From contig JAIXPZ010000050.1 in the NCBI GenBank assembly GCA_027486005.1, positions 1-64,000 of the forward strand: a DNA stretch of 64,000 nt. The letters run 5' to 3'. Every line of letters starts with the position of its first letter. Position 1 is the stretch's first letter. A model generated the notes under the pieces. It saw only the letters and a program-made list of their open reading frames with translations. It did no database searches and was not told where the DNA came from. Below, piece after piece: positions 1-8,067 of this stretch. Both the position numbers and the translations under genes were made by a program. The stretch is from Legionellales bacterium (lineage in GTDB: Bacteria > Pseudomonadota > Gammaproteobacteria > JAGOUN01).

Positions 1-228
1 AAATTAATTCGACAACACCATCATGAAGCTTTGCGAAAGCAATTACATACAATGATGGGCGCGTTATGTTATGTCAAAGCACCATTACTCCATCAAGCCG
101 TTGTGGATCTGCAACTCGCCGCACAAAGTGATGTTCACACGATAGAAATTGCGTATCAGCAATTACAAAAAGAAGCTGAAAGTTTTATTAAGATTTATCA
201 AAAAATGAAACATGAGGAAGAAATTTAA
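1..228 (+). CDS. C-terminal end of an Hpt-domain (hybrid) sensor kinase, partial
   Basis: The reading frame is open from base 1, so the gene starts outside the window and only its last 75 codons are here. The visible part looks like a histidine phosphotransfer (Hpt) four-helix domain: a QLHTMMGAL segment, where the His would be the phospho-acceptor, followed by two amphipathic helices rich in Q, E and K. Such domains usually close hybrid sensor kinases of the BarA type and pass phosphate to a response regulator. A free-standing Hpt protein is also possible because the N-terminus is missing. It is convergent with folC. Confidence 0.55.
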   Translation, partial: KLIRQHHHEALRKQLHTMMGALCYVKAPLLHQAVVDLQLAAQSDVHTIEIAYQQLQKEAESFIKIYQKMKHEEEI

Positions 229-260
229 AACGCAAAACTTCACAAAGTACACATACAATA

Positions 261-283
261 GATCTCCAATACTTAAGGAGATC
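261..283. terminator. Weak hairpin between convergent genes
   Basis: A perfect 7-bp inverted repeat (GATCTCC / GGAGATC, 9-nt loop) lies between the convergent Hpt-kinase and folC genes. There is no T-tract on either side, so a terminator role is only suggested by position. Confidence 0.25.
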
Positions 284-371
284 GCACCTTACAAAATCAT
301 CTACACTATGTCACACAGCCTTGCCGAAAGGACACGAACCTACCGTTGGATCTAAATCTGCATAATAAATT

Positions 372-1781
372 TCACCAAGTTTCATCTTTGTCTATCCCAT
401 CACCTGCTGTTACATCAAACGGCTGGTCTATTTCCTGATTAGCCTCCTGATAATCGCTCATTAACTGCTTTTGTTGCAACATTAGCACTTCGCCCGCCAC
501 ATGAAACGATCCAAAAACGGCAATCGTTTCAACAGGCAAACCCCGAACAGTATTATACGCTGCTGTAATAGATTCATGTGTTATCACATTTGAGATGCGA
601 TGTTGCCGTAAAATATCTTGAATTTTTTCAATAGACATAGCATCTGGGTGATCAATTTCAGCAATATGCCATTCCGCAATATAAGAGGAAACCACGCGTA
701 GCATGCTTGCAAAATCTTTGGTTTTTAAAACCGAAAAAACTGCAGTAATATTTTTCTTGTGATGTTTATCTAAAAATTCTGTTAAACGACGCACGCTGTC
801 TTCGTTATGCGAAACATCGACGACGATAAAGGGGTGTTGTGAAATAATTTGTTGGCGGCCAGAAACAGTTGTGGTTGCGATAGTCGCACGGATAATTTCT
901 TCACTAATCGAAGTGTCGCCCCAGTGTAGACTGGGGCCCAGTCCGTTCACATTTTCTCTTATTGCTAGACTGGGTCCCAGCCTACGCTGGGATGACAGTA
1001 GCTCAGCCACTTTTAATGCTGTCGCAATATTATCTTTTAATAAAGATGGCTCAGGTAAATTTTTTAAAACAAGCGATTTTCCATGCCATGACCAAGTATT
1101 ATTATTTTCTTCTGTAATATAAAAATCTTTATCACGATAAAATACCGGCGTTTTTAATTCATCAGCAAACTCTTGAATTGTCATCGGCGGGTTTACATCA
1201 CCGCACACTGCAGGCTTTCCTGCACGAAATATACCTGCTTTCTCTCGGCCAATGAGTTCACGAGTATTCCCCAACCAATCACAATGATCCAAACTAATTG
1301 AGGTAATCACTGCAATATCCGGATCGATCATATTAACGCTGTCTAAACGACCACCTAATCCCACCTCTAATATCATTAAATCAGGTGAGCAATCTGCAAA
1401 ATACAATAAAGCTGCCAGCGTTTTAAATTCAAATAAAGTGAGAGTGATATCACCACGGGCAGCATTAATTTTCTCAAAGTAATCACAAAGTTTTTCGTCT
1501 GCGATCCAATGTCGATTCAACCGAAACTGTTCGTTGAAAGCAATCAGATAAGGGGAAGTGTAAGCCGCGACTTTGTATCCAGCATTAACATACAAAGCTT
1601 CTAAAAACCCTACTACCGACCCTTTACCATTCGTTCCAGCAACAGTGACAACAGGGCAAGCGGGTTGCTTAATTTGTAACGCTTGAGCGACACGCTGCAT
1701 ACGGCCAAGCTCAAGATCAATAGAACGCACATGTAGATTATGCAGATATTTTAGCCAGGAAGTTAAATCACGTGAAATCAT
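372..1781 (-). CDS. folC: Bifunctional folylpolyglutamate / dihydrofolate synthase
   Basis: FolC adds L-glutamate to dihydropteroate and to folates in the cytoplasm using ATP (folate biosynthesis). The P-loop GTNGKGS is close to the N-terminus (VVTVAGTNGKGSVVGF), followed by the family motifs TSPYL and EVGLGGRLDSVN, and the C-terminal domain has DVSHNEDS. The frame opens with TTG at 1790; the ATG three codons later (1781) is preferred. Between the central domain (NIATALKVAELL) and the C-terminal domain (SGRQQ) there is an extra stretch of about 29 residues coded by an inverted-repeat DNA element at 914-997. The frame stays open across it, so the protein may carry a surface loop there. The gene follows the two-component pair by a short gap and may be read with it. 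Confidence 0.93.
   Translation of the reverse strand: MISRDLTSWLKYLHNLHVRSIDLELGRMQRVAQALQIKQPACPVVTVAGTNGKGSVVGFLEALYVNAGYKVAAYTSPYLIAFNEQFRLNRHWIADEKLCDYFEKINAARGDITLTLFEFKTLAALLYFADCSPDLMILEVGLGGRLDSVNMIDPDIAVITSISLDHCDWLGNTRELIGREKAGIFRAGKPAVCGDVNPPMTIQEFADELKTPVFYRDKDFYITEENNNTWSWHGKSLVLKNLPEPSLLKDNIATALKVAELLSSQRRLGPSLAIRENVNGLGPSLHWGDTSISEEIIRATIATTTVSGRQQIISQHPFIVVDVSHNEDSVRRLTEFLDKHHKKNITAVFSVLKTKDFASMLRVVSSYIAEWHIAEIDHPDAMSIEKIQDILRQHRISNVITHESITAAYNTVRGLPVETIAVFGSFHVAGEVLMLQQKQLMSDYQEANQEIDQPFDVTAGDGIDKDETW
914..997. repeat. Inverted-repeat element inserted in frame in folC
   Basis: Two 30-bp arms (914-943 and 968-997) are reverse complements of each other at 25 of 30 positions and are separated by 24 bp. 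Each arm is itself palindromic around CCCAG...CTGGG. On the coding (minus) strand the element reads as RRLGPSL ... NGLGPSLHWGDTS, a stretch with no counterpart in ordinary FolC proteins. It also creates an open shadow frame on the plus strand. It behaves like the palindromic elements known to sit in frame in Rickettsia and Wolbachia genes. Confidence 0.85.
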
Positions 1782-1819
1782 AGAGGTCAATCTTTGTAGG
1801 AAATTCGCCCTTCAAATCG

Positions 1820-2194
1820 TTATTTTTTCTTTGCAAGCAACAAATCAATCGTCATCAAAATGGCATCATTATCCACCGGCTTCGCAAAAGAAATAGCAGC
1901 GCCAAGCTCTTCAGATAAATCAAGATATCCAATAGGATCCGCGCGTCCACCACCAGAAATGGCAATAATTTCCATACTTGGATGTTGCGCCCTTACTTCT
2001 GAAATTAAAGTGGTACCGCTTTTCTTTGGCATTAAAATATCTGTGACCATAACATCTGGCACAAATGATTTTAGGACCATAACCGCGTCTTCGCCATCTT
2101 TGGCAACTTTGACATTATGGTTCGCACGCGTCAGCACTTGGCTTAACATGTCAGAAACAAAAATATCATCTTCAACGACAAGTATGTTGGCCAT
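1820..2194 (-). CDS. Single-domain response regulator (CheY-like receiver)
   Basis: The 124-residue protein is one receiver domain: the acidic pocket is E8, D9 and D10, the phospho-acceptor is D52 (VMVTDILMP), the switch residue is S80 (AIS) and the conserved lysine is K105 (FAKP). There is no DNA-binding or enzymatic output domain, so it probably acts by protein-protein contact or in a phosphorelay. Its ATG overlaps the stop codon of the upstream kinase (TAATG), which indicates translational coupling and a cognate pair. The downstream target is unknown; the Hpt protein at the left edge is one possible partner. Confidence 0.88.
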   Translation of the reverse strand: MANILVVEDDIFVSDMLSQVLTRANHNVKVAKDGEDAVMVLKSFVPDVMVTDILMPKKSGTTLISEVRAQHPSMEIIAISGGGRADPIGYLDLSEELGAAISFAKPVDNDAILMTIDLLLAKKK

Positions 2195-3078
2195 TATTTT
2201 TTCTCCTCTCTTCCCGTACTCACAGGAAGTAATACTATAAACGTACTGCCCTTATTCGGTACACTTTTCACCACCATTTCACCGCGATGATCACGCACAA
2301 TAGAACGAGCTGTCGCTAAACCAAGCCCCGTTCCCTTACCAACATCTTTTGTAGTAAAAAAAGGCTCAAACAAATGTCGCAGAGTTTCTTCACTCATCCC
2401 AGAACCATTGTCGGCGATGTTCACCACAAAATAAGCGGGGTATGGTAAACCAGGACGCAACAATTTTAAACCTTCAATATCACTTTCTACGTCAACTTGT
2501 ACTACAATTTTACCTTTTTCGCTTAATGAATCTGCCGCATTTCGAATAATATTAATAAATACTTGCTGTAGATGGGTACGATTGCCCTCTAACAATGAAT
2601 TTTTTATATTGATAGATACAGATAATTCAACAGAAGCCGGTAGAGTAGACTGCAATAATTTGATGGCACTTTCCAGCACTTCTTTTAAACATATTTGCTC
2701 AAGATGATAGTGCTCTCGACGACTAAAACATAAAATACCTTGCACCAATTCTTGACCACGCTCAACCGCTTCCAACACTTTTCCAAGATTTTGATAACTA
2801 ATTGTTTTGTTATCAACATCCGATCGTGCCATTTGGACATACCCTTGAATGGCATATAAAATATTATTAAAGTTATGTGCGATACCCCCTGCAAGCATAC
2901 CCACTGCTTCAAGCTTTTGACTTTGCAATAATGCTTGCTTCATTTTTTCACGCTCTTCTTCCGCTTCAGAGCGCTGCAGCGCTTCTCGTTGTATATGGCG
3001 AATATGGCGTTGCAAAAGAATCAATAATCCAACCGCTAATAATAAAACCACAATGCCTAATAAATCCGTAATCAACAT
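2194..3078 (-). CDS. Membrane-anchored sensor histidine kinase
   Basis: The protein has one N-terminal membrane segment (residues about 5-23), a short coiled-coil linker, a HisKA dimerisation helix with phospho-acceptor H68 (GGIAHNFNNIL), and a C-terminal HATPase_c domain with an N box (NIIRNAADSL), G1 box (DNGSGM), F box (FEPFFTTK) and G2 box (GTGLGLATA). The HNFNN form of the H box is typical of NtrB-like kinases. There is almost no periplasmic sensor region, so the signal is probably membrane or cytoplasmic. It is divergent from proS and coupled to the downstream response regulator. Confidence 0.88.
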   Translation of the reverse strand: MLITDLLGIVVLLLAVGLLILLQRHIRHIQREALQRSEAEEEREKMKQALLQSQKLEAVGMLAGGIAHNFNNILYAIQGYVQMARSDVDNKTISYQNLGKVLEAVERGQELVQGILCFSRREHYHLEQICLKEVLESAIKLLQSTLPASVELSVSINIKNSLLEGNRTHLQQVFINIIRNAADSLSEKGKIVVQVDVESDIEGLKLLRPGLPYPAYFVVNIADNGSGMSEETLRHLFEPFFTTKDVGKGTGLGLATARSIVRDHRGEMVVKSVPNKGSTFIVLLPVSTGREEKK

Positions 3079-3149
3079 ACTGCCTTTTTTTCATTTTGAG
3101 GGTAGTATAGTCGTAAAATTCAACTTTGCATTAAAAAGGTGATTGTCTT

Positions 3150-4409
3150 ATGCGCGCTACTCAATATTTGTTCAATACTCAAAAGGAATCACCTGCAGCG
3201 GCTGAAACCATCAGTCATCAACTCATGTTGCGCGCCGGCATGGTTCGTTCATTAGGCGCGGGGCTTTACCAATGGCTACCGCTTGGATTACGCGTATTGC
3301 GCAAAGTTGAGCACATAGTGCGCAAAGAAATGAACGCCATAGGCTGCCATGAAATATTAATGCCCTCAGTTCAACCTGCAGAGATCTGGGAAGAATCCGG
3401 GCGCTGGAATACCTTCGGCCCTGAATTATTAAAATTTAAAGATAGACATGAGCGCGACACCTGTTTAGCACCGACCCATGAAGAAGCCATCACCAGCATG
3501 ATGCGTCATGAGTTAAAAAGCTATAAGCAACTCCCTGCTGCTTTTTATCAAATTCAAACTAAATTTCGCGATGAAACTCGGCCACGCGCTGGTGTGCTAC
3601 GTACGCGAGAATTCATCATGAAAGATGCCTATTCTTTTCACCTTGATACACAATCTCTGGAAGAAACTTACGAAAAATTCTATGGCGCTTATACGCGCAT
3701 ATTTACACAACTAGGCCTCACTTTTCGTGCGGCACGAGCAGATACTGGCAGTATTGGCGGCAGCGTTTCTCATGAGTTTCACGTTATCACCCCGTCAGGT
3801 GAAGACAAACTTGCTATCAGCACTGAAAGTGATTTCTGTACTAATGTCGAACTATTAGATGCCAAAGAAGGCGATCCAAGCCCCGATGGCAAAGGCACAT
3901 TAACCATCACTCGCGGTATTGAGGTTGGACATATTTTTCAATTAGGTGATACCTATAGCAAAAAATTTAACGCCTCTGTTTTAAACGAAACAGGTCAGCC
4001 GATTATCATGCAAATGGGGTGTTATGGTATTGGCGTTTCACGCATCGTCGCTGCAGCCATTGAACAATGCAATGATGAAAAGGGAATTACCTGGCCACAA
4101 AGTATCGCGCCATTTGATATTGTAATTATTCCTATGAATATGCATAAATCTGAACGCGTGCGACAAGCTTGTGACAGTCTTTATCAAACATTGACCCAAC
4201 AAGGATTCGACGTGTTATTTGATGATAGAAAAGAACGCGCTGGCGTGATGTTTGCTGATGCAGAATTGATTGGTATACCGCATCGACTTGTCATTGGCGA
4301 TAAAGGACTAGATAATAATATAATTGAATATAAGCACAGACAAAAAACTGAAGTAGAAGAAATTTCAATAGACAAAATCGTTGAGCATTTTAATCAACTG
4401 TATTTGTAA
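3150..4409 (+). CDS. proS: Prolyl-tRNA synthetase lacking the INS editing domain
   Basis: A class II synthetase that charges tRNA-Pro. Visible are the N-terminal dimer motif ([20 protein letters not shown]), motif 2 region ([18 protein letters not shown]), the PTHEE loop, motif 3 ([17 protein letters not shown]) and the C-terminal anticodon-binding domain ([18 protein letters not shown]). The sequence is close to the E. coli-type enzyme, but it is 419 residues instead of about 570. The whole INS editing domain between motifs 2 and 3 is gone: the frame passes from [11 protein letters not shown] directly to the post-INS linker [12 protein letters not shown]. It should charge tRNA-Pro but be unable to clear mischarged Ala-tRNA-Pro in cis. 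It is divergent from the sensor kinase. Confidence 0.95.
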   Translation: MRATQYLFNTQKESPAAAETISHQLMLRAGMVRSLGAGLYQWLPLGLRVLRKVEHIVRKEMNAIGCHEILMPSVQPAEIWEESGRWNTFGPELLKFKDRHERDTCLAPTHEEAITSMMRHELKSYKQLPAAFYQIQTKFRDETRPRAGVLRTREFIMKDAYSFHLDTQSLEETYEKFYGAYTRIFTQLGLTFRAARADTGSIGGSVSHEFHVITPSGEDKLAISTESDFCTNVELLDAKEGDPSPDGKGTLTITRGIEVGHIFQLGDTYSKKFNASVLNETGQPIIMQMGCYGIGVSRIVAAAIEQCNDEKGITWPQSIAPFDIVIIPMNMHKSERVRQACDSLYQTLTQQGFDVLFDDRKERAGVMFADAELIGIPHRLVIGDKGLDNNIIEYKHRQKTEVEEISIDKIVEHFNQLYL

Positions 4410-4533
4410 AATCCGCAATAAAAAAAAATAAAAAATCATGGATTATTTTTTCTTGTTGCAGCTGTTATTCTTAGCAATATTATTTCAGTATATCTTGAAT
4501 GTGGGTTAGGGTAATGGCCCGGTAATCCCACTT

Positions 4534-5724
4534 TTATTTCTGAAAAATCGATGCAATTTCTTGCCACGGCAATGCAAGAATTTTATCATGAATTTTATAA
4601 CGATGCGGGGTTTGACAAACAATATAGCCTTGTTTTGCTTGTGGATATTCTTCCATAAATTTTAAAATATGGCGAGCATCGCTTAAATTTGGTTTATCGC
4701 TCCATTTCACCTCAATAGGTATATAGTGCTGAGCAACATCAAGAACATAATCGATTTCCGGCCCAGCACTATCGCGCCAATATCGAACTTTCACTTCAGG
4801 AAAATCTTGTTGCGATCGATACACTAATTCATTACCAACAAATTGCTCAAAAAAATCTGCTATAATTTTTTGCGGCAACTGGGTGCCTTCATTAGCACAA
4901 GCGCGACGAACCCCTAAATCAAAAAATAAATACTTTGGTGATTTAATTAATCGACGTTTTGTGATGCTATTAACGATAGGATCTATACGAGAAACAATTA
5001 AACAATCTTCTAAAATTTGATAATAATTAGCAATGGTAGTATCACTAATGCCAACATCCTGTGATAAACGTGTAAAATTCAACTGCTTTCCTGCTTCGCC
5101 TGCAGCAAGTTGCAAAAAACGCGAAAAATGACCTAAATTTCTCACCATCGCTTCTTTGCGAATTTCTTCTTCCAAATAGGTTTCTACATAAGAATGCAAA
5201 TCCATTTCACGTGATGCGGCATCTACTTCAGTCACAATACTAGGCAATGTTCCATAAAGCAATATAGATTCTAACGAGAGATTTAAAGGTCTGAGCTCTT
5301 GATATAACAAAGGAGTCATATGTAACGAAACAACTCGTCCGGGCAATAAATTAACTTCACTTCCAGTTTTCAATTTACGCGCAGAAGATCCAGATAAAAT
5401 AAATTGCGCTTGACGCTTATCAATGAATACTTGGGCCATATCCATAACTAATGGAATTTTTTGAACTTCATCAATAAAAATAACTGGTGGCGAAGAATAA
5501 CTTTTTAGTTTTTCTTCCAGCTCTTTCTCTAATAAAGCAGGATTTTTCTCATATCGCAAACGCGTAGCCACACGAGCGAAAGAATAGCTAATATCTGGTT
5601 TAATATATTGCTCAATTAAAGTCGTTTTACCTGTTTGCCGGGGGCCAAGCAAAAGAATACTCTTCCCACGTTGTAGGTGTTTTCGAATAACAGACGCGAT
5701 TAATCGATGAATATATGGCTTCAT
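4534..5724 (-). CDS. AAA_14 / DUF4143 family ATPase
   Basis: An ATPase of unknown role from the large prokaryotic family with an N-terminal AAA_14 domain and C-terminal DUF4143. It has a Walker A motif (GPRQTGKTT), a Walker B motif (VIFIDEVQKIP), a sensor-like LSGSSAR and the family markers LPGR and LLYGTLP. The C-terminal half has the nuclease-like EIDYVLD...IPIEVKW pattern (E, D, then ExK), which suggests a PD-(D/E)XK-type fold. The frame opens with TTG at 5739; the ATG at 5724 is used. A paralogue is at 55971-57116. Members often occur next to mobile or defence genes, but no substrate is known. It is convergent with proS. Confidence 0.8.
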   Translation of the reverse strand: MKPYIHRLIASVIRKHLQRGKSILLLGPRQTGKTTLIEQYIKPDISYSFARVATRLRYEKNPALLEKELEEKLKSYSSPPVIFIDEVQKIPLVMDMAQVFIDKRQAQFILSGSSARKLKTGSEVNLLPGRVVSLHMTPLLYQELRPLNLSLESILLYGTLPSIVTEVDAASREMDLHSYVETYLEEEIRKEAMVRNLGHFSRFLQLAAGEAGKQLNFTRLSQDVGISDTTIANYYQILEDCLIVSRIDPIVNSITKRRLIKSPKYLFFDLGVRRACANEGTQLPQKIIADFFEQFVGNELVYRSQQDFPEVKVRYWRDSAGPEIDYVLDVAQHYIPIEVKWSDKPNLSDARHILKFMEEYPQAKQGYIVCQTPHRYKIHDKILALPWQEIASIFQK

Positions 5725-5751
5725 AAACCGGATTGTCAATGATTTTTCGGG

Positions 5752-5783
5752 TTACGTCAAGGATATTCATATCCTTGACGTAA
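5752..5783. repeat. Perfect 15-bp palindrome upstream of the AAA_14 ATPase gene
   Basis: TTACGTCAAGGATAT and its exact reverse complement are separated by 2 bp. It lies 28 bp upstream of the ATPase start codon and has no T-tract. It could be an operator for that gene or a solitary repeat; the sequence alone does not decide. Confidence 0.5.
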
Positions 5784-5807
5784 TGGCATAAGTTAGATTG
5801 AATTCTA

Positions 5808-5948
5808 CTATCTATTGGGCGCTGCGGCCCCTGTTCTTTGTAATACTGAAGTCATGAACTCACCGGACTTGGTAAACTCAGCGGCAAGTATCTGAATTAC
5901 CTCCCTTTGCGACAAAGTAACGTCTTCTGCAGAAAGTATAGTGAAATT
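5808..5948 (-). other. Open frame continuing after the yihY stop codon
   Basis: Immediately after the TAA of yihY, the same frame stays open for 46 codons and looks coding (for example LSQREVIQILAAEFTKSGEF) before a TAG at 5808. It has no ATG at its beginning (one Met lies well inside) and no convincing ribosome-binding site. It may be a small gene with an unusual start, a decayed gene remnant, or chance. No family was recognised. Confidence 0.25.
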
Positions 5949-6770
5949 TTAGAAAGAACCGCCTATCCCTTCTAATTGCTTCGTCACCAAAGCGCCATAA
6001 ATGACGATACACCAGAAAAAGTATATCCAAATCATAAATAATGGGATCACCGCAAGCGTGCCATAAATCGCATTATAGGTAGGGATTGATCTGATATACC
6101 AAGCAAAGCAATGCTTCAAAATTTCAAAAAGAATACTGACGACACCGCCACCTATCAGCGCATTTTTTACCGGCACTTTTTGGTTAGGCATAATGATGTA
6201 TAAAAGTGCAAATCCAAAAAAACTGCTCAAAAATGGCAACCACCATGAGGCATGGTCATAGAAAATTGATCTTAAATAGAAATGACCAAATAGCGGAGCT
6301 GAAAGTAAATAGCTGCTAAACGTTAAACTCAAACCTAAAAAAACAGCCGTTAAACATATCACTATCCATGAGCGCAGCAGACTATGAAACACACGGCGGT
6401 GCTGCCGAATTCTCCAAACATGATTAATAGTTCTATCCACTGAAAGCACTAATAATCCACTAATAAAAATCAAAAAAACAAATTGGGTCCACGGTAATTT
6501 AGTTGCTTGCCGTGTAAATTGTTCAATATATTCAAATAATTTCTCTCCTTGTTCAGGAAGAAAATTATGCAAAACAAAAACTTGCACTTTTGGCAATTGA
6601 TCTTTCATCAAAGGAAGTTTACTGAAAACAGCCACTAAAACAGAAATCAAAGGAATAAAACCTAAAAGCGATGTATAGGTTAAAGCACTGCAACGAATAT
6701 AATAATGTTGTCGAAAAAACTGCAAAAAACTCTCTCGCAGCGCAACCCACAAAAGCGTTATCAATCGCAT
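5949..6770 (-). CDS. yihY: YihY/BrkB (UPF0761) family inner-membrane protein
   Basis: A 273-residue integral membrane protein with about six hydrophobic segments and the family marks RCSALTYTSLLGFIPLISVL near the N-terminus and YNAIYGTLAVIPLFMIWIY near the C-terminus. The family is related to the protein once annotated as ribonuclease BN (RbnA); its role is poorly known, and a virulence/serum-resistance role was proposed for BrkB. The start ATG lies inside the 3' end of fkpB (10-nt overlap), so the two are translationally coupled. Confidence 0.85.
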   Translation of the reverse strand: MRLITLLWVALRESFLQFFRQHYYIRCSALTYTSLLGFIPLISVLVAVFSKLPLMKDQLPKVQVFVLHNFLPEQGEKLFEYIEQFTRQATKLPWTQFVFLIFISGLLVLSVDRTINHVWRIRQHRRVFHSLLRSWIVICLTAVFLGLSLTFSSYLLSAPLFGHFYLRSIFYDHASWWLPFLSSFFGFALLYIIMPNQKVPVKNALIGGGVVSILFEILKHCFAWYIRSIPTYNAIYGTLAVIPLFMIWIYFFWCIVIYGALVTKQLEGIGGSF

Positions 6771-7234
6771 AAAGTTGCTTCTGAAGCCAAAACCTCTGGC
6801 GCGTTCACCTCAAGAATTTCCATTTCACACAGCAAAGTTTTTCCAGCTAATGGATGATTAAAATCAACCCTAACTATTCCATCCTCTATTGACATCACAA
6901 CACCGGTTAACGACTCTCCGTTGGGTTTGTCAAAACTATAAATATCTCCTGCCTGTAACTCAACTCTTTGAGGGAATCTTCCAAGCTCAACCGTATGAAT
7001 ATTTGCATCAAGCACAGGCCCATAGCCTTGTTCGGGTGAAAGCTCAACACGCACTTTTTCCCCCGCTTGCTTACCGACTAATGCGCGCTCTACTGGATCT
7101 TGTAAACTTTCCTCAGTTAAGGTAAAACGCGCTGGTGTTGTTTTTTTGGTTGTTTCAGCGACAGAGTTATCACTTAATTTGATTGTGAAGTGCATGACCA
7201 CTGTGCTGCCTACTTGAATATATTGATTGCTCAT
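6761..7234 (-). CDS. fkpB: FKBP-type peptidyl-prolyl cis-trans isomerase (SlpA type)
   Basis: A short FKBP of the SlpA/FkpB class (157 residues): an N-terminal FKBP strand pattern (VVMHFTIKLSDNSVAETT), the GLVGK-like LVGKQAGEKVRVELSPEQGYG segment, an inserted chaperone flap (IF domain, roughly residues 70-120) and the closing DFNHPLAGKTLLCEMEI. It assists folding of proline-containing proteins in the cytoplasm. In many gammaproteobacteria it follows lspA; here lspA is separated from it by pit and a TA module. A good ribosome-binding site (AAGGA) precedes the ATG. Confidence 0.9.
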   Translation of the reverse strand: MSNQYIQVGSTVVMHFTIKLSDNSVAETTKKTTPARFTLTEESLQDPVERALVGKQAGEKVRVELSPEQGYGPVLDANIHTVELGRFPQRVELQAGDIYSFDKPNGESLTGVVMSIEDGIVRVDFNHPLAGKTLLCEMEILEVNAPEVLASEATLCD

Positions 7235-7297
7235 GTATTTTCCTTGAGTTTTTCTAGATTATGCCCAATTTAATAATTAAAGTAATTTACAACATAG

Positions 7298-7705
7298 TCA
7301 AGGTGATTCCACTATAACGCCAGGAATTTTTTGAAAATCCACTTTATTGCTTGTTAATACTGCATACCCATAAGTAATTGCAGTTGCTGCAATTTGTAAA
7401 TCATGCGCATTTCGTTTGAGAATACTTTTTGACTTCATCATATATGCACACAGCTCTGCATAGGTTCTCGCAACCTCTTCGTTTATACTTAATGCAGGAA
7501 TATGCGAAAGAATATTTTCAACGAATGCACTTCGCTTTACTCTCTCATGAGTTGACTTAGCTATATGAATTCCCGTCAGCAATTCAGACATAGTCACCAC
7601 AGAAATATAAACCTCACCATAATGAGAAAATCGATTGATACGACTAAGATCAAACCTTTCGTTTTCGGCATCAATAAATACATTTGTATCAATAATTAAC
7701 CCCAT
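7298..7705 (-). CDS. vapC: PIN-domain toxin (VapC family)
   Basis: A 135-residue PIN-domain protein, predicted Mg-dependent RNase toxin. Acidic active-site positions are visible as D6 (LIIDTNVFID), E41 (MSELLTG), D102 (NAHDLQIAATA) and D123 (KVDFQ). Its start overlaps the antitoxin gene by 10 nt, the normal layout of type II TA operons in which the antitoxin is made first. All catalytic residues are present, so it is probably active unless bound by its partner. Confidence 0.88.
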   Translation of the reverse strand: MGLIIDTNVFIDAENERFDLSRINRFSHYGEVYISVVTMSELLTGIHIAKSTHERVKRSAFVENILSHIPALSINEEVARTYAELCAYMMKSKSILKRNAHDLQIAATAITYGYAVLTSNKVDFQKIPGVIVESP

Positions 7706-7983
7706 GGTAACTCATCGGGTAACGAAGCATTGTCACGAATCATTTTTAAATCGGCTGCCATACTGTGTGAGTGCTTACTATCTAAACACGGCAAACGACG
7801 CAAAAAAGTCTCCAACTGTATAACAGGAAAGCCCTCTTGTTTTGCAGGTAATAACTGAGCAACAGTTTGATTTCCCTTGACGATACTAATCGCCTTCCTT
7901 GATAATCTTACTTTATCGATGGTCACCGCTAAATTACGTGCCAGCTCTGTCGCAGTAACAGTTTCTGAGATATTTGCTCTCAT
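7696..7983 (-). CDS. Phd/YefM-type antitoxin of the VapC pair
   Basis: The N-terminal half matches the Phd/YefM antitoxin fold (TATELARNLAVTIDKV...KAISIVKGNQTVAQLLP), which binds DNA and dimerises; the C-terminal tail (ADLKMIRDNASLPDELPW) would wrap the toxin. Of two ATG codons, the one at 7983 is chosen because AAGGA lies 8 nt upstream. It should neutralise the adjacent PIN toxin and repress the operon through the palindrome at 8003-8024. Confidence 0.85.
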   Translation of the reverse strand: MRANISETVTATELARNLAVTIDKVRLSRKAISIVKGNQTVAQLLPAKQEGFPVIQLETFLRRLPCLDSKHSHSMAADLKMIRDNASLPDELPWG

Positions 7984-8002
7984 TACCACCATCCTTAAAA
8001 AT

Positions 8003-8024
8003 ACATATAATGTGTATTATATGT
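8003..8024 (-). promoter_or_regulatory. Operator-like inverted repeat of the Phd-VapC operon
   Basis: ACATATAAT and ATTATATGT form a perfect 9-bp inverted repeat with a 4-bp spacer, centred about 30 bp upstream of the antitoxin start. Phd-family antitoxins bind such sites to autoregulate. The AT-rich sequence may also hold the -10 element. Confidence 0.65.
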
Positions 8025-8067
8025 AAAATATACTATAAATGCAATTTTATCTTAACTTTCGCCATTA

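Noticed and set aside
871-1122. Open frame on the plus strand opposite folC
   Set aside because: It exists because the inverted-repeat element is open in both directions; there is no ribosome-binding site and no family similarity.
4410-4533. A/T-rich hairpin as terminator after proS
   Set aside because: Runs of A and T around 4423-4455 can pair only through simple sequence; no stable GC-containing stem is present.
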